Below, one piece after another: positions 37,201 to 45,851 of a DNA stretch of 64,000 bases (within the stretch, counting starts at the first letter, position 1; the number at the start of each line of letters is the position of its first letter). The position numbers and the translations under genes are program-made. Under the pieces are notes generated by a model. It made no database searches, was not told where the DNA came from, and saw nothing but the letters and a program-made list of their open reading frames with translations. The stretch is from JAHEFU01 sp020440645 (GTDB lineage Bacteria > 4484-113 > JAFGCY01): NCBI GenBank assembly GCA_020440645.1, contig JAGRNR010000005.1:1-64000 (forward strand), given 5' to 3'.

Positions 37201-37479
37201 GTGGTTTCCCCGGAAATTGATCCGACCAATTACCGCCGCACCGTCAGTGCGACGACCGCCTGGGGGGATTCCTCCGTCGGCATCGGCAGCAGCCTGGAAG
37301 GACATGTGTTCTTCTTCGAGTGGGACAACTTCGGTGATTTCGAGGAACTGCCCCTGCCTGCCGGACTGGAAGAGCACTCCTCACGCCACGAACTGGTGGT
37401 CGGACCGGACGGTCGCTGGCACATCATTTTCTACGACTACTGGAACGACGACATCCGCATCATCTCCACTGTGAGCTGA
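34288..37479 (+). CDS. Array lipoprotein 8 (group B)
   Basis: 1,063 residues from the ATG at 34288, preceded by AAGGTGG. The frame is open 32 codons further upstream, but that part is the leader shared with gene 6. Lipobox AACGG. It has the N-terminal module (AGPGWYTLDLFNRSWPG, TNYIDGRWQVAGPFSES), Fn3-like (DFAGYTVERTTFP), PKD-like (DLSRSFDNDGDAFTEYFVD, LQPGCYSLRC) and the propeller-like region (WTAPEKVDPIDPDW, LHFTSPDGVAWTETTDAG). It ends GRWHIIFYDYWNDDIRIIST. It is separated from its group B relatives by gene 7, so the array order does not follow simple tandem duplication. Confidence 0.9.
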   Translation: MKHYVLLCTLLCGVLVFAACGGSSSLNDLEPQPAGSGNMAIPAVDGLPSLDELEQLDSSRSLSIAGPGWYTLDLFNRSWPGMEDGASQDGASLDLEGSGQAAYCVWGVHGFDGDAFATSLRTDVSGVNGEYYLAHTNYIDGRWQVAGPFSESTTYEYPEVSELTGADILNSKYHNHFVALIVPDGSSLQLDMLQVGVHGGSNGPKPLNDFRNKSNEDRITISWDHSESYLDPDFAGYTVERTTFPISDYVLLTPEHIFDNFYNDEDAPLNTTWVYRVTVWDTAGNTAPSFSYPAQRIAGGTSEPVCVVDMPNGPLTGPAKVTIDLSRSFDNDGDAFTEYFVDFGLGLGEVSQLVPEFTETLQPGCYSLRCRVTAGGQSDTKHMMLKVYPAWQDSSQLVDEGTVLVYRNFAPRAFYDPVSEKSVFLMSDAAVPSVVSITVDADGNVDRNDWVHIFEDGQLLCSEPKMVGDKWIFMLANADQVISCTWQDNQVTPYIGFGASTDTAFTAVVTDGGNGRWGIYQQTNVGYDIKIVDFNTLQSIVLVPGLLNGNFLDAAWNPDAEALDLIYSGSGSTEWLRWSPVIGPMGNFSINASDSNFVDIEVDPATGRPALLLSDGVSILYSELNDDDATWTAPEKVDPIDPDWIQSKLVYRDGTAYCYFGDNPGGSSLYRKNGANWDVVNDADYADGGFFCALSYIPDVAGFQVLDIGLDFGTRITQMQEDGTETELAYIDGYTGVGREMSATASPAGLHLLHRPLDNYLHFTSPDGVAWTETTDAGFGKGGQIVTDQNGEVYASLINGGNVYLRHWVDPAWIDVEDNPISNGSQPLIYGQGNALVFGNFDGDAVPDEFHFKRDLDPVIIINPATPSIWEGAMAGENTNAARMLVRYDGFNFNDGYVGILDLSGNLQYLFEPSFEYFDDPWTLGRHYEGAFFRNQYHSSREVFYTTYGADAGLARVYRNDQEEWTYDSFPVVSPEIDPTNYRRTVSATTAWGDSSVGIGSSLEGHVFFFEWDNFGDFEELPLPAGLEEHSSRHELVVGPDGRWHIIFYDYWNDDIRIISTVS

Positions 37480-37488
37480 CCAACAAAT

Positions 37489-37530
37489 CCCGGTGCAGGT
37501 TTGCATAAATGGCCTGCACCGGGTTATGCT
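37489..37530 (+). promoter_or_regulatory. Terminator-like hairpin with overlapping promoter for array gene 9
   Basis: CCCGGTGCAGG (37489-37499) pairs perfectly with CCTGCACCGGG (37513-37523). The loop carries TTGCAT (37501-37506), which with TATGCT (37525-37530) makes a promoter with an 18-nt spacer. So the end signal of gene 8 and the promoter of gene 9 share the same bases. Confidence 0.55.
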
Positions 37531-37540
37531 CGCAGTAATC

Positions 37541-40500
37541 ATGCGGACCACGACATCACTGATACTCATTTCAGCCGGCCTGCTGCTGGCTGCCTGCGGC
37601 GGATCCTCAACTGATGTTGAACCCGCCGCTGTCCCTGCATCATCCTACTCGGCAAAATTGCCAGCGCCTGGCCAGCTCATCGGGCTGGAGCGCGCTGCTG
37701 CCATCGCCGGGCCTGGATGGCACAGCCTGGCTGCGGCTCCTGACAGCGCAACCTTCCTCCAGCATGCGGTAAGCGAAGGAGCAGAGGGTCTTTTCTTCGA
37801 CGAAGCGGACAGCGCCTGGCGGATCTGGCCGGTGGATGGCTTCACAGATGACATGCGGCCAACCTCCCTGCGCGCCGACGTGACTGAGGGCAGCGGGCCG
37901 TATGTGCTTGGCTGGGTTGACTATGCATCCGGCCGCTGGCAGTTCAGTGAACTGCTGGATGGTGATGCCACTTTGGAGTACGATGGCGACCCGGATTCGC
38001 GCGTGTCCACGTTTGACAGGCATTTCGCCGTGATGATCGCCCCGCAGGGTAGCGAGGTAGAGTTGCTTTCACTGGACCTCGGCGTGGATGGCGGTGAAGC
38101 TGCACCACTGCGTGTTGACGACCTTTACGACCACAGCAATTCCAGCCAGGTGGCATTCTCCTGGACGAACAGCCGCAGCCACATTGAAGCTGACTTCGCC
38201 GGCTACCTGGTGGAGTTCGCGCCGATCGGCAGTTCTTCATTTTCCAGACTGACGGACCAACCTGTCAAGGCAACATCCTGGGTGGACACAGAGGCGGTGG
38301 AGGGCATCGACCGCCGCTACCGCGTTGCCAGCGTGGATACCTCGGGCAACATGGCCTACAGCCCGGTGCGGGAGTTTGGCTACCGCAGTGGTGGATCGCC
38401 TCCCGTCGGTGTGCTGGAAATCAGCCAGCAGTCGCTCTACGGCCCGACCACGGTCCGCTTCGACATGAGCGCTAGCTACGACCCCGACGATGACATCATC
38501 GCCGGTTACCAGTTCCAGGTCGGAGATGACGGAGAAAAGATAGATTCCGCCAGTGCGGCGCTGGAACTGACAGTGCAGCCGGGTTGCTACCGCGTGCTCG
38601 GCAGGATCGCCGCCGGCGGCGAATTCGGTTATGCCCTTGGCTACCTGCGTGTCCACCCGCAGTGGCTTGACCCGGTGGTGATAGACAGTGGTGCAGACGA
38701 TGGGTCCTATTCCTATGACGCGCGCGGGATCGTGGATCAGGCGGATGGCAGCGAGCTGTACATCTATGCTGAAACGACTGTACCGGGAATCGGTGCGATC
38801 TGCATCCGTCCGGATGGCAGCATCCTGCGTGATTTCCTGCCGGTCTACGGAACGGTCTACGGCCTGCTTGGCAACCTTGTGATCCACAATGGCCGTCCTG
38901 TGGCACCGGTGGTGTTCGGTGGCTACGTGCACCTGCTTGAATGGGATGGCGATTCGCTGGAATACACTGACTACCTGGCTGTGGAGACCGACTCCAGTTA
39001 CAGCTCACTGGCTTCCGATGGCCAGGGCAGGCTCTGGCTGCTGCATTACACGGAGGGCACGACCAACCATGCCATAAGCCTGCATGAACTGTTCTCCGGC
39101 CTCAGCATCAACCTTGTCAACGACATTGCCGTTGGACGAGTGCTGTCCTGCCTCTACAACCCGGCCAGCGACAGTGTGGACTGCATCTTTTCCACTGACA
39201 AGCTCTACTGGGCCCGTGTGAAGGACAACATGATCACGGGCGGGGCGGAGCTGAATGACAGCTGGGTGCTGCACCAGGACATTGCGCTGAATCCCGCCAA
39301 CGGCCGTCCCGCGCTCTGCTACAAGGACGGCGTTGAGATCCTGTACAGGGAACTGATGGAGGACGATACCGACTGGACCACTCCGGTTTCAGTGGACAGT
39401 TCACTCACCGCCGGTTCCCAGCACGAACTGGAGTTCCTCGATGGTGAAGCCATTGTCAGCATGCTGGACAGTGTGGCGGACACCCTTCTCCTGTACAGTG
39501 GTGGCACCGGCGGCTTTGACAGCATCGGCGAGCTGCCACATGCCAATGCTTCCAACCATGCACTGATTGCCAATACCTCACAGGACAGCCTTGGTGTGCT
39601 CGACCTGTCCTCCGATGGCATGAGGCATGCCTACCGCCGTACTGGCAACGGACCGTTCGAATCCCTGCTTGATGAACCGGGACAGGATTCACAGGGCCGT
39701 TTCCTGAGCGCGGCTGCCGGCTATGACGGCCTGCATGTGGCGCAGGTCGTGCAAGGCAAGCTCCGGCACTATCGCAGTGATGACGGCTCCAGCTGGAATG
39801 AGATGCCGGACCTCGGAGACGCGGATGCCCTGCAGCTCGGCGCGGATGAGGCTGGCAGCCTGATGCTGGCACAGGTGGAGAATGACGAGGTCAACTACAA
39901 CTTCTGGACAGAGGGTGCCGGTTACTCACAGACCGGTTTCCTGCCGATAGAGCCGGATAGCATTCCGGTGGTTTCAGAACAGGGTGTGCGGATCCTGCTC
40001 TATGACAAGCCCGGCGTGGACCAGCTTTATGCCGTGACGGGACTAATTGCCAATGATGTGCCCTGGAGCCATGGGACCCTGTGGACTGGTGCCGCAGTGA
40101 TGATGCCGGGTGATGAGCCGGTGGTAATGGGCTACTACAGTGGCGACAACCCCAACGAAGCATACTTCGGCCTGGTTGATTATGAAGCCGACGAAGCACC
40201 GGATTCGGTCTCGGCCGGGTTTGTGGTTGAGCGGAACATGGTGACTGAGGGGCGCTGGGCTGATGGTGCAGTCTTCTTTGATTACGGCAAGAGCTCACTC
40301 AGGCCCGTCTTCTGGCAGGCATACGATGGGCTTGGCAATGCCAGGCGGGTTGATTATGACTACATGGGTAATGGGACCGTGGCAAGCCTCAGTTTCCGGA
40401 TGGAATCGGGCCCGTTCTTTGACCCGGCCTTCCTCGAAAGAACTGCCAGTGCAGCCCAGGCCCGTGGTTACACAGCGGTCGGCCTGGTCTCAGATAGCGC

Positions 40501-40672
40501 AGGTGACCGACAGTATTTCGAGTGGAGCAATTTCGGAGACTGGCAGTCGCTGCCACTCCCCGACATCCGCTTCATGAGCAAGCCCGAACTTGCAGTCGGG
40601 GAGGACGGCCGCTGGCACATTGTCTACCACGACCTTGTGACGGACGACATCATGGTTGTCAGTACCCCCTGA
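37541..40672 (+). CDS. Array lipoprotein 9 (group C)
   Basis: 1,043 residues from the ATG at 37541; in-frame codons upstream run through the terminator hairpin and are not used. Signal peptide MRTTTSLILISAGLLLAAC. It has AGPGWHSLAAAPDS and VDYASGRWQFSELL in the N-terminal module (GPF is replaced by ELL), an Fn3-like domain (DFAGYLVEFAPIG, RRYRVASVDTSGN) and a PKD-like domain (FDMSASYDPDDDIIAGYQF, VQPGCYRVLG). The propeller-like part ends GRWHIVYHDLVTDDIMVVST. The -10 box ends 10 nt before the ATG, so the leader is only a few nucleotides. Its product is the shortest intact one in the array. Confidence 0.9.
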   Translation: MRTTTSLILISAGLLLAACGGSSTDVEPAAVPASSYSAKLPAPGQLIGLERAAAIAGPGWHSLAAAPDSATFLQHAVSEGAEGLFFDEADSAWRIWPVDGFTDDMRPTSLRADVTEGSGPYVLGWVDYASGRWQFSELLDGDATLEYDGDPDSRVSTFDRHFAVMIAPQGSEVELLSLDLGVDGGEAAPLRVDDLYDHSNSSQVAFSWTNSRSHIEADFAGYLVEFAPIGSSSFSRLTDQPVKATSWVDTEAVEGIDRRYRVASVDTSGNMAYSPVREFGYRSGGSPPVGVLEISQQSLYGPTTVRFDMSASYDPDDDIIAGYQFQVGDDGEKIDSASAALELTVQPGCYRVLGRIAAGGEFGYALGYLRVHPQWLDPVVIDSGADDGSYSYDARGIVDQADGSELYIYAETTVPGIGAICIRPDGSILRDFLPVYGTVYGLLGNLVIHNGRPVAPVVFGGYVHLLEWDGDSLEYTDYLAVETDSSYSSLASDGQGRLWLLHYTEGTTNHAISLHELFSGLSINLVNDIAVGRVLSCLYNPASDSVDCIFSTDKLYWARVKDNMITGGAELNDSWVLHQDIALNPANGRPALCYKDGVEILYRELMEDDTDWTTPVSVDSSLTAGSQHELEFLDGEAIVSMLDSVADTLLLYSGGTGGFDSIGELPHANASNHALIANTSQDSLGVLDLSSDGMRHAYRRTGNGPFESLLDEPGQDSQGRFLSAAAGYDGLHVAQVVQGKLRHYRSDDGSSWNEMPDLGDADALQLGADEAGSLMLAQVENDEVNYNFWTEGAGYSQTGFLPIEPDSIPVVSEQGVRILLYDKPGVDQLYAVTGLIANDVPWSHGTLWTGAAVMMPGDEPVVMGYYSGDNPNEAYFGLVDYEADEAPDSVSAGFVVERNMVTEGRWADGAVFFDYGKSSLRPVFWQAYDGLGNARRVDYDYMGNGTVASLSFRMESGPFFDPAFLERTASAAQARGYTAVGLVSDSAGDRQYFEWSNFGDWQSLPLPDIRFMSKPELAVGEDGRWHIVYHDLVTDDIMVVSTP

Positions 40673-40709
40673 GGGCTGTGCGGAATTCCGACGGCAATCC
40701 CTGCGCAGG

Positions 40710-40727
40710 GGCTATATTTCTATAGCC
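40710..40727 (+). terminator. Small A+T-rich hairpin between array genes 9 and 10
   Basis: GGCTATA (40710-40716) and TATAGCC (40721-40727) form a perfect 7-bp stem with a TTTC loop. It could be a weak terminator or an operator; the A+T-rich bases also resemble -10 sequences. Confidence 0.3.
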
Positions 40728-40799
40728 AAACAACAGCAGTCTGCAGACTGCCACGGGTTGGCTCTGTAATTCCCGGCATCAGCCGGTGGGAGTTTGCTT

Positions 40800-43700
40800 G
40801 TGATTGCAGTCCGAATCCGGGCCAGAATCAGCTGTGTCCTGTGCATGCTTCTCGCTGCCGCATTGCTTGCGGCTGGCTGTTCCTCCCGACCTGCCTCGAC
40901 CGGTGTTGACGACGCGTTGCCGGAATCAGTCGACGCGGGGATGCTGCCTTCCATGGGCAGCCTGGGAGAGACAGCCCCGCAGGGTCTCGGCATCCAGCAT
41001 GCAACATCGCTGGCAGCTCCGGGTTGGTATGAACTGGCGCTGGACCAGCCGGATTTCTCCCAGCAGGCCAGCCAGGCCGTGATGGATGTGGGCGGCTGGC
41101 AGTTCACCGCCGGCTCGACTGCCGCCTGGAAGATCTGGGCGGTCGGTGCCTGGCCCGGGGACTCGGCCCCGACAGGACTGAACTGCCTTGTCAGTTCGGT
41201 CAGCGGAGAGTACTACCTCGCCTGTTCTGACTACTTCAGCGGCCGCTGGAAGATGTTCGGGCCGTTCAACGCTGACACCGAACAGCAGTATGACCCGGAG
41301 GATCCATTCGCCAGCCCCAAGCGCTACACCTCACCGCTGGGACTGCATTACATCGCGCTGATCGTGCCTCCCGGCGGCAGCCTGCACCTGGATGCGATTG
41401 AAGTCGGGGCCTATGGTGGCAGCGACGGGCCACTGCCGGTCGGCCAGATCTTTGACGGCAGCTCGGCAACCAACATCATGTTCAGCTGGCAGCACAGCGG
41501 GTCATTCAATGACACGGACTTCCTCGGATACAGCGTTGAGCGCCAGCCCCAGTCCGGTGGAGCCTGGCTGCCGCTAAACCCCGTGCTGCTGCGCGACAAC
41601 CATTTCACCGACCTGGACATTCCGCCGGGACAGATCATGCGCTACCGCATCGGCAGCTGGGACACAGCCGGCAACGTAAGCTACGGGCAGAGCAAGAACC
41701 TGTTCGCCGACGCTGCCTTTGATGCGCCGCCTGTGATGATTGCGAAAATGCCGGCGGGGCCACTGCTTGGGCCGGCCCAGATAACGATTGACCTCAGCGA
41801 CAGCTATGACCCTGATGGAACGGATATCACGGCCTATTCCATATCCTTCGGGGTCAATACGCCATATGTTGTCTCACCGGATCCGGTGAATACTGTGACC
41901 CTGCAGCCTGGATGCTACTACATCACGATTGCCGGCCTCAGCAATGGCAAGACCGGCACGACGGATGCCTACCTGAAGGTCTACCCGCAGTGGCAGGCAG
42001 ATCCCACCACCGTTGTCAGCGGGCCGTTCTCGATTCCCCGCGCGGCTTCCATGAAGGCGGTGGACAATCCGGATGGCAGCAGCACCATCGTGTTCTACGA
42101 CATCATGCAGCCCGGCATCACGGCCCTCACCCAGAACACTGACGGCAGCCGCAGCTGGGATTACCTGCCGCTGCTGGGCACGGGCAACGGCAACCTTTGC
42201 GACCCGGCGCGTACCAGCAACGGCTGGCTGTTCAGTGTCTACCAGCCCACTCGCGAGACGATGTTCCACTGGGATGGCAGCAGGCTCAGCTACCTTGACT
42301 ATGCATTCAGCCTTTCGAACACGGATCGCTTCGCCATTGCGGCAGGTGCGGCAGACGAGATCCACTATGCCTACATGTACAGCAACGGCGTTGACTACGA
42401 TCTGATGCTGACCGACATGCAGCCCGGCGCGAGCCAGGCAATCATGTCTGGACTGCCAACACTGGGCTATGTTGACATGCAGTATGACCCGGTCAGCGGT
42501 TCACTTGACTTCATTTACGGTGGAGCCAATGCCAGCTGGATCCGCCGCCATCCGGACGGCACGATGGACACCGCAGTCATCAGCCCGGCACCGACCAGTA
42601 CCGTGAACATCGAGCAGGACCCGGCCACCGGCCGGCCCTGCGTGCTGATGTTCCAGGGGACGCAGCACTTCTACAGCTCACTCAACGAGGACCTGCTCAG
42701 CTGGTCCGCCCCGCAGCTGGTGGATGCCGTCAACCAGCAGTTCACCGGCGGCGACCTTGTCTGCGTGGATGGCACTCAGTATGCCCAGCTGGTGGACAGC
42801 ACAAATGGCGTGGCCAGGCTGTATCGCCACGACGGAGCCATCTGGACCGTTGTCAACACGTCTGACGTTCCACTGTGCTACGGGCCGCAGGAACTGCTGC
42901 GCGTCCCGGGGGACAGCGGTTTCCGCCGCTTCATGAACCTGACGAGCTGGGACCTGCGGTTTGACGACGTCACCACCGCCGATGCCGAGACTCCCGTGGA
43001 TGTGATTCCCGGTGTGGTTGGCAACGGCCTGCACATGATGGCGGCATCCTCCACGAATGAATTGCACATGGTACAGGTGCGCGCAGGCAAGATCTACCAC
43101 TTCCACAGCAGTGATGCCGTCAACTGGACTGAGGATCCCGCAGCGATCAACGGTTCATTCCCGCGGCTCAACCGTGACGTGCTTGGCAACATGTTCATGG
43201 GTTACTCCACTCCCGGATTTGCGCAGCTGGTCCGCTGGGATGGAAGCGCCTTCGTGGCTGAACATACACTCGACTCCTCGATTGACGTGCGCCCGCTGCT
43301 GTCCGGGGAGCTAGCGTACTACTTCTCCGTTGACGACCGCACGAATGTGCCGCCCTACATGCGCAACAAGAAGGCCGGTGACCCACAGTCCGATATCCAG
43401 CTGGATGGCATGCCGGTCTGGGACGGCCAGCCGGTGATCTATTCAAGCAGTGCCGTCAGCCTGGTGGCCTTCGGTGGAACTGGCCTCAAGGACTCAAGAC
43501 TCGGTGTGATCAAGGAATCGACCCCGGAGGTCGAATATATCTGCGATCCCGTGATGGCTTTTGCCGATGATTATTTCGTGGCCAGCCGCGTGATCGACGG
43601 ATCAATCATGGTCTCACAGCCGTTTGCCATCCCCGTGCCCTGCTGGCACGTGGCCTATGGCCCGGAGATCACCCCGATTCGCATCAACTATTCCCTGTTC

Positions 43701-43997
43701 GGCAATTTGTCCTGGGAGACCCTGCCATTCAGCAACCCCCTGTTCCAGGCGGGCGAGCTGCGTCGCACGGTCAGCTCGATGAGCAGCAACGGCCTGTGCA
43801 GCGTGGCCTTCGTGTGTGACAACAGTGGACCTGAACACCTGCTTGAGTGGAGCAACTTCGGAGACTGGGAGACCCTCTCCCTGCCTGAAGGCCGCCACTA
43901 CTCGCAGGGCCAGCTGGCCACTGGGCCTGATGGACGCTGGCACCTGTTCTACCGCGACCTGGAGACCGATGAAGTGAAGGTGCTCAGCACGCTGTAG
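40800..43997 (+). CDS. Array lipoprotein 10 (group C), last of the array
   Basis: 1,065 residues from a GTG at 40800 with GGGAG eight bases upstream; the in-frame TTG at 40794 is too close to that site. Signal peptide with two arginines (VRIRARISCVLCMLL) and lipobox AAGC. It has AAPGWYELALDQPDFSQ and SDYFSGRWKMFGPFNAD in the N-terminal module, Fn3-like (DFLGYSVERQPQ, MRYRIGSWDTAGN), PKD-like (DLSDSYDPDGTDITAYSI, LQPGCYYITIAG) and the propeller-like region. It ends GRWHLFYRDLETDEVKVLST. This gene closes the array; the next gene is unrelated. Confidence 0.9.
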   Translation: MIAVRIRARISCVLCMLLAAALLAAGCSSRPASTGVDDALPESVDAGMLPSMGSLGETAPQGLGIQHATSLAAPGWYELALDQPDFSQQASQAVMDVGGWQFTAGSTAAWKIWAVGAWPGDSAPTGLNCLVSSVSGEYYLACSDYFSGRWKMFGPFNADTEQQYDPEDPFASPKRYTSPLGLHYIALIVPPGGSLHLDAIEVGAYGGSDGPLPVGQIFDGSSATNIMFSWQHSGSFNDTDFLGYSVERQPQSGGAWLPLNPVLLRDNHFTDLDIPPGQIMRYRIGSWDTAGNVSYGQSKNLFADAAFDAPPVMIAKMPAGPLLGPAQITIDLSDSYDPDGTDITAYSISFGVNTPYVVSPDPVNTVTLQPGCYYITIAGLSNGKTGTTDAYLKVYPQWQADPTTVVSGPFSIPRAASMKAVDNPDGSSTIVFYDIMQPGITALTQNTDGSRSWDYLPLLGTGNGNLCDPARTSNGWLFSVYQPTRETMFHWDGSRLSYLDYAFSLSNTDRFAIAAGAADEIHYAYMYSNGVDYDLMLTDMQPGASQAIMSGLPTLGYVDMQYDPVSGSLDFIYGGANASWIRRHPDGTMDTAVISPAPTSTVNIEQDPATGRPCVLMFQGTQHFYSSLNEDLLSWSAPQLVDAVNQQFTGGDLVCVDGTQYAQLVDSTNGVARLYRHDGAIWTVVNTSDVPLCYGPQELLRVPGDSGFRRFMNLTSWDLRFDDVTTADAETPVDVIPGVVGNGLHMMAASSTNELHMVQVRAGKIYHFHSSDAVNWTEDPAAINGSFPRLNRDVLGNMFMGYSTPGFAQLVRWDGSAFVAEHTLDSSIDVRPLLSGELAYYFSVDDRTNVPPYMRNKKAGDPQSDIQLDGMPVWDGQPVIYSSSAVSLVAFGGTGLKDSRLGVIKESTPEVEYICDPVMAFADDYFVASRVIDGSIMVSQPFAIPVPCWHVAYGPEITPIRINYSLFGNLSWETLPFSNPLFQAGELRRTVSSMSSNGLCSVAFVCDNSGPEHLLEWSNFGDWETLSLPEGRHYSQGQLATGPDGRWHLFYRDLETDEVKVLSTL

Positions 43998-44068
43998 GGG
44001 CTGCTTGAACATCATCGCCACGCGCAGCATCCGGATACATACCGGCTGCTGCCCTGCGTCCGGATTGC

Positions 44069-44074
44069 TATAAT
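44069..44074 (+). promoter_or_regulatory. TATAAT box 10 nt before the gene at 44085
   Basis: A perfect TATAAT with CGCGCTTCAG between it and the ATG. No Shine-Dalgarno is present, so the transcript probably has a leader of 0-4 nt. Confidence 0.5.
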
Positions 44075-44084
44075 CGCGCTTCAG

Positions 44085-45851
44085 ATGCCCCGAGTCCTGT
44101 TGTTAGTGCTGTTGCTGCCCGCGCTCTGCGCCCTGCTCAGTGCACCGCTGGCAGCCCAGGACAGCATTCGCATCGAGACCCGTCCTTCAGCCACCCCAAA
44201 CGGAAAGCCCGCCGTGGCACTGGTGATCAACGGTGAGACCGTAGTGCGCCTGACAAAGAACCAGCGCAACCGCACCCCGCTGCGCAACCTGTCCCTCGCC
44301 AGTGTGCAGCTCAGTTCAGCTTACCGTCGTGGTCGCACATCATTGAACATTGAGGAAGATGACACAGCCGAACGCCAGTGGAAGCTGATGCTGGACGGCG
44401 AGCTGCTGCTGCTGGCAACGGACATGGAAGGCAAGGCCTGGGGTGCTGACCCGGAGGAACTGTGCCTGAGCTGGATGAACAACATCAACCTGGCGCTCGG
44501 GGTTGATGCGCCTCCCCAGCAGCCAATGGTGCAGCCTGCCAACAGCACACCGGTGATGCCCGCCACGGAAGGGCCGGCTGGCGGAGGGATCGCCGCACGA
44601 CCACAGGGCAGCCGCGCCGAAGGAGCCAGCGACAATGCGGGGCTGATCAAGTCAGGTGGACACCGCGTGTTCGACCCGCCTGCGCCGGGCAGCGTGGCCA
44701 GCGGCCACCAGGGAGCGCCGGACCGGGTGGTGGTCACCGGCGATACTGCAGCTCTGCCTGTGATCCGTGAAGGAATAGACAACCTGATCCGCAACCGGCA
44801 CCAGCTGCCGCCGGACAGCCGCATCCTCTGGAACACGGATGGCCTGCGCGTTGCACCGGGCCGCGAGAAGCAGCTGAAGCTGGACTGGATATCCAGCCAG
44901 CCCGGTGGCGGTGGCGGATCCAAGGGCAGCGAGCAGCTGACGGTGGAGAACCGCCGCCTGCACCTGCCGCGCGAGAACCTCACTTGGTTTTCCAATCGGC
45001 CGGAGCGTGTCAGCCGGGCCCAGCTGCTGTACTTCTCCAAGCTAAAGGGACAGCAGGCCGGCCGGCTGGTGTTCCACCACCAGAACCAGAGCGGCTCTGA
45101 CCTTGACCTGGTCTGCCGCCTGCTCAACACCGGCGGCAGTGCAGCCAGTGTGCACGTGATTCCCGGGCTGGCCGAACCCGATGTGAATACCTTTTATGTT
45201 GGTTACCGCTCCGCGGAAAACTACTGGACAAACCTCAATGCGGGCAATGGCTATGTGCTGGAGATTCCGGCCGGTGGACAGGCATTCATCGTCAACCAGC
45301 GGATGCGCCATGGCATGACGGCAAGTGGCTACATGACACTCTCCAGCCTGGATGGCGGAGAGCTGCGCCTCGAGGTGATGAGCGTGAACCATGGCAGCCC
45401 GGTCCCGCCGTGGGCGCTGGAGAGCAAGGGGGAAGCCAGCTACTGCGTCTTCGGCGAGCCATTCGTGAATGCGGACATCAACTACAGCACCGGGGACAAC
45501 TGGCTCTACATGCGCCTCGGCAGCCAGCTGCCCGCCAGCCTCAGTGACAGCTCAGTGCTGCAGGGCTGCTATGGCATGACCCACAGCTACAACGTCGAAC
45601 TGAAGAACCTGCACAACTACCCGGCCCTGGTATTTGTGGTGCTGCGGGCCAGCGCGGGCGAGGTCAAGGGACAGTTCTTCATAGATGATGAATATGTCGG
45701 CACTTCACTGGTGGCCTCCGGTGAGGAGCAGCTGCTGAAGGACATTCCGCTCAGGCCGGGGGAGACCAAGCTGCTGCGCATCCGCGCCATTCCACTGAAT
45801 GGTGGATTCTACCCGGCAAGCATCATCATCAGGGAACAACGCTACCCCTAG
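44085..45851 (+). CDS. Secreted protein of unknown function
   Basis: 588 residues with a Sec signal peptide (VLLLVLLLPALCALLSAPLAAQ, cut near residue 24) and no lipobox. Residues 25-130 form a compact unit (IRIETRPSATPNGKPAVALVIN, WKLMLDGELLLLATDMEG). Residues 140-210 are low-complexity and rich in Gly, Pro and Ala, a probable linker. From about 240 the protein is beta-rich (LDWISSQPGGGGG, LVFHHQNQSGSDLDLVCRL, VEVMSVNHGSPV-like segments) and ends in an Ig-like stretch (GEVKGQFFIDDEYVGTSL). I do not recognise a family and see no catalytic motif. It follows the array with 87 nt between and has its own -10 box. Confidence 0.75.
   Translation: MPRVLLLVLLLPALCALLSAPLAAQDSIRIETRPSATPNGKPAVALVINGETVVRLTKNQRNRTPLRNLSLASVQLSSAYRRGRTSLNIEEDDTAERQWKLMLDGELLLLATDMEGKAWGADPEELCLSWMNNINLALGVDAPPQQPMVQPANSTPVMPATEGPAGGGIAARPQGSRAEGASDNAGLIKSGGHRVFDPPAPGSVASGHQGAPDRVVVTGDTAALPVIREGIDNLIRNRHQLPPDSRILWNTDGLRVAPGREKQLKLDWISSQPGGGGGSKGSEQLTVENRRLHLPRENLTWFSNRPERVSRAQLLYFSKLKGQQAGRLVFHHQNQSGSDLDLVCRLLNTGGSAASVHVIPGLAEPDVNTFYVGYRSAENYWTNLNAGNGYVLEIPAGGQAFIVNQRMRHGMTASGYMTLSSLDGGELRLEVMSVNHGSPVPPWALESKGEASYCVFGEPFVNADINYSTGDNWLYMRLGSQLPASLSDSSVLQGCYGMTHSYNVELKNLHNYPALVFVVLRASAGEVKGQFFIDDEYVGTSLVASGEEQLLKDIPLRPGETKLLRIRAIPLNGGFYPASIIIREQRYP

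Larger units (their letters stand above)
10466..43997 (+). repeat. Tandem array of ten paralogous approximately 1,050-residue lipoprotein genes
   Basis: Ten genes of nearly equal length follow one another on the plus strand with 24-430 nt between them. All encode a lipoprotein signal peptide, a module with the motifs (R/A)x(L/I/V)SxAxxGW and GRWxxxGPF, an Fn3-like domain (DFAGYxVER, YRYRV), a PKD-like domain (LSGSYDxDGD and QPGCY) and a long C-terminal region ending in GRWHI(V/I)Y. By signal peptide and N-terminal sequence they fall into group A (10577, 13975, 17399, 20750), group B (24375, 27728, 34288) and a looser group C (30938, 37541, 40800). Group A also repeats its intergenic unit. Confidence 0.92.

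Noticed and set aside
10354..43997. CRISPR array or transposon as an explanation for the repeats
   Set aside because: The repeated units are whole genes with leaders, not short repeats with spacers, and no transposase or terminal inverted repeats are seen.
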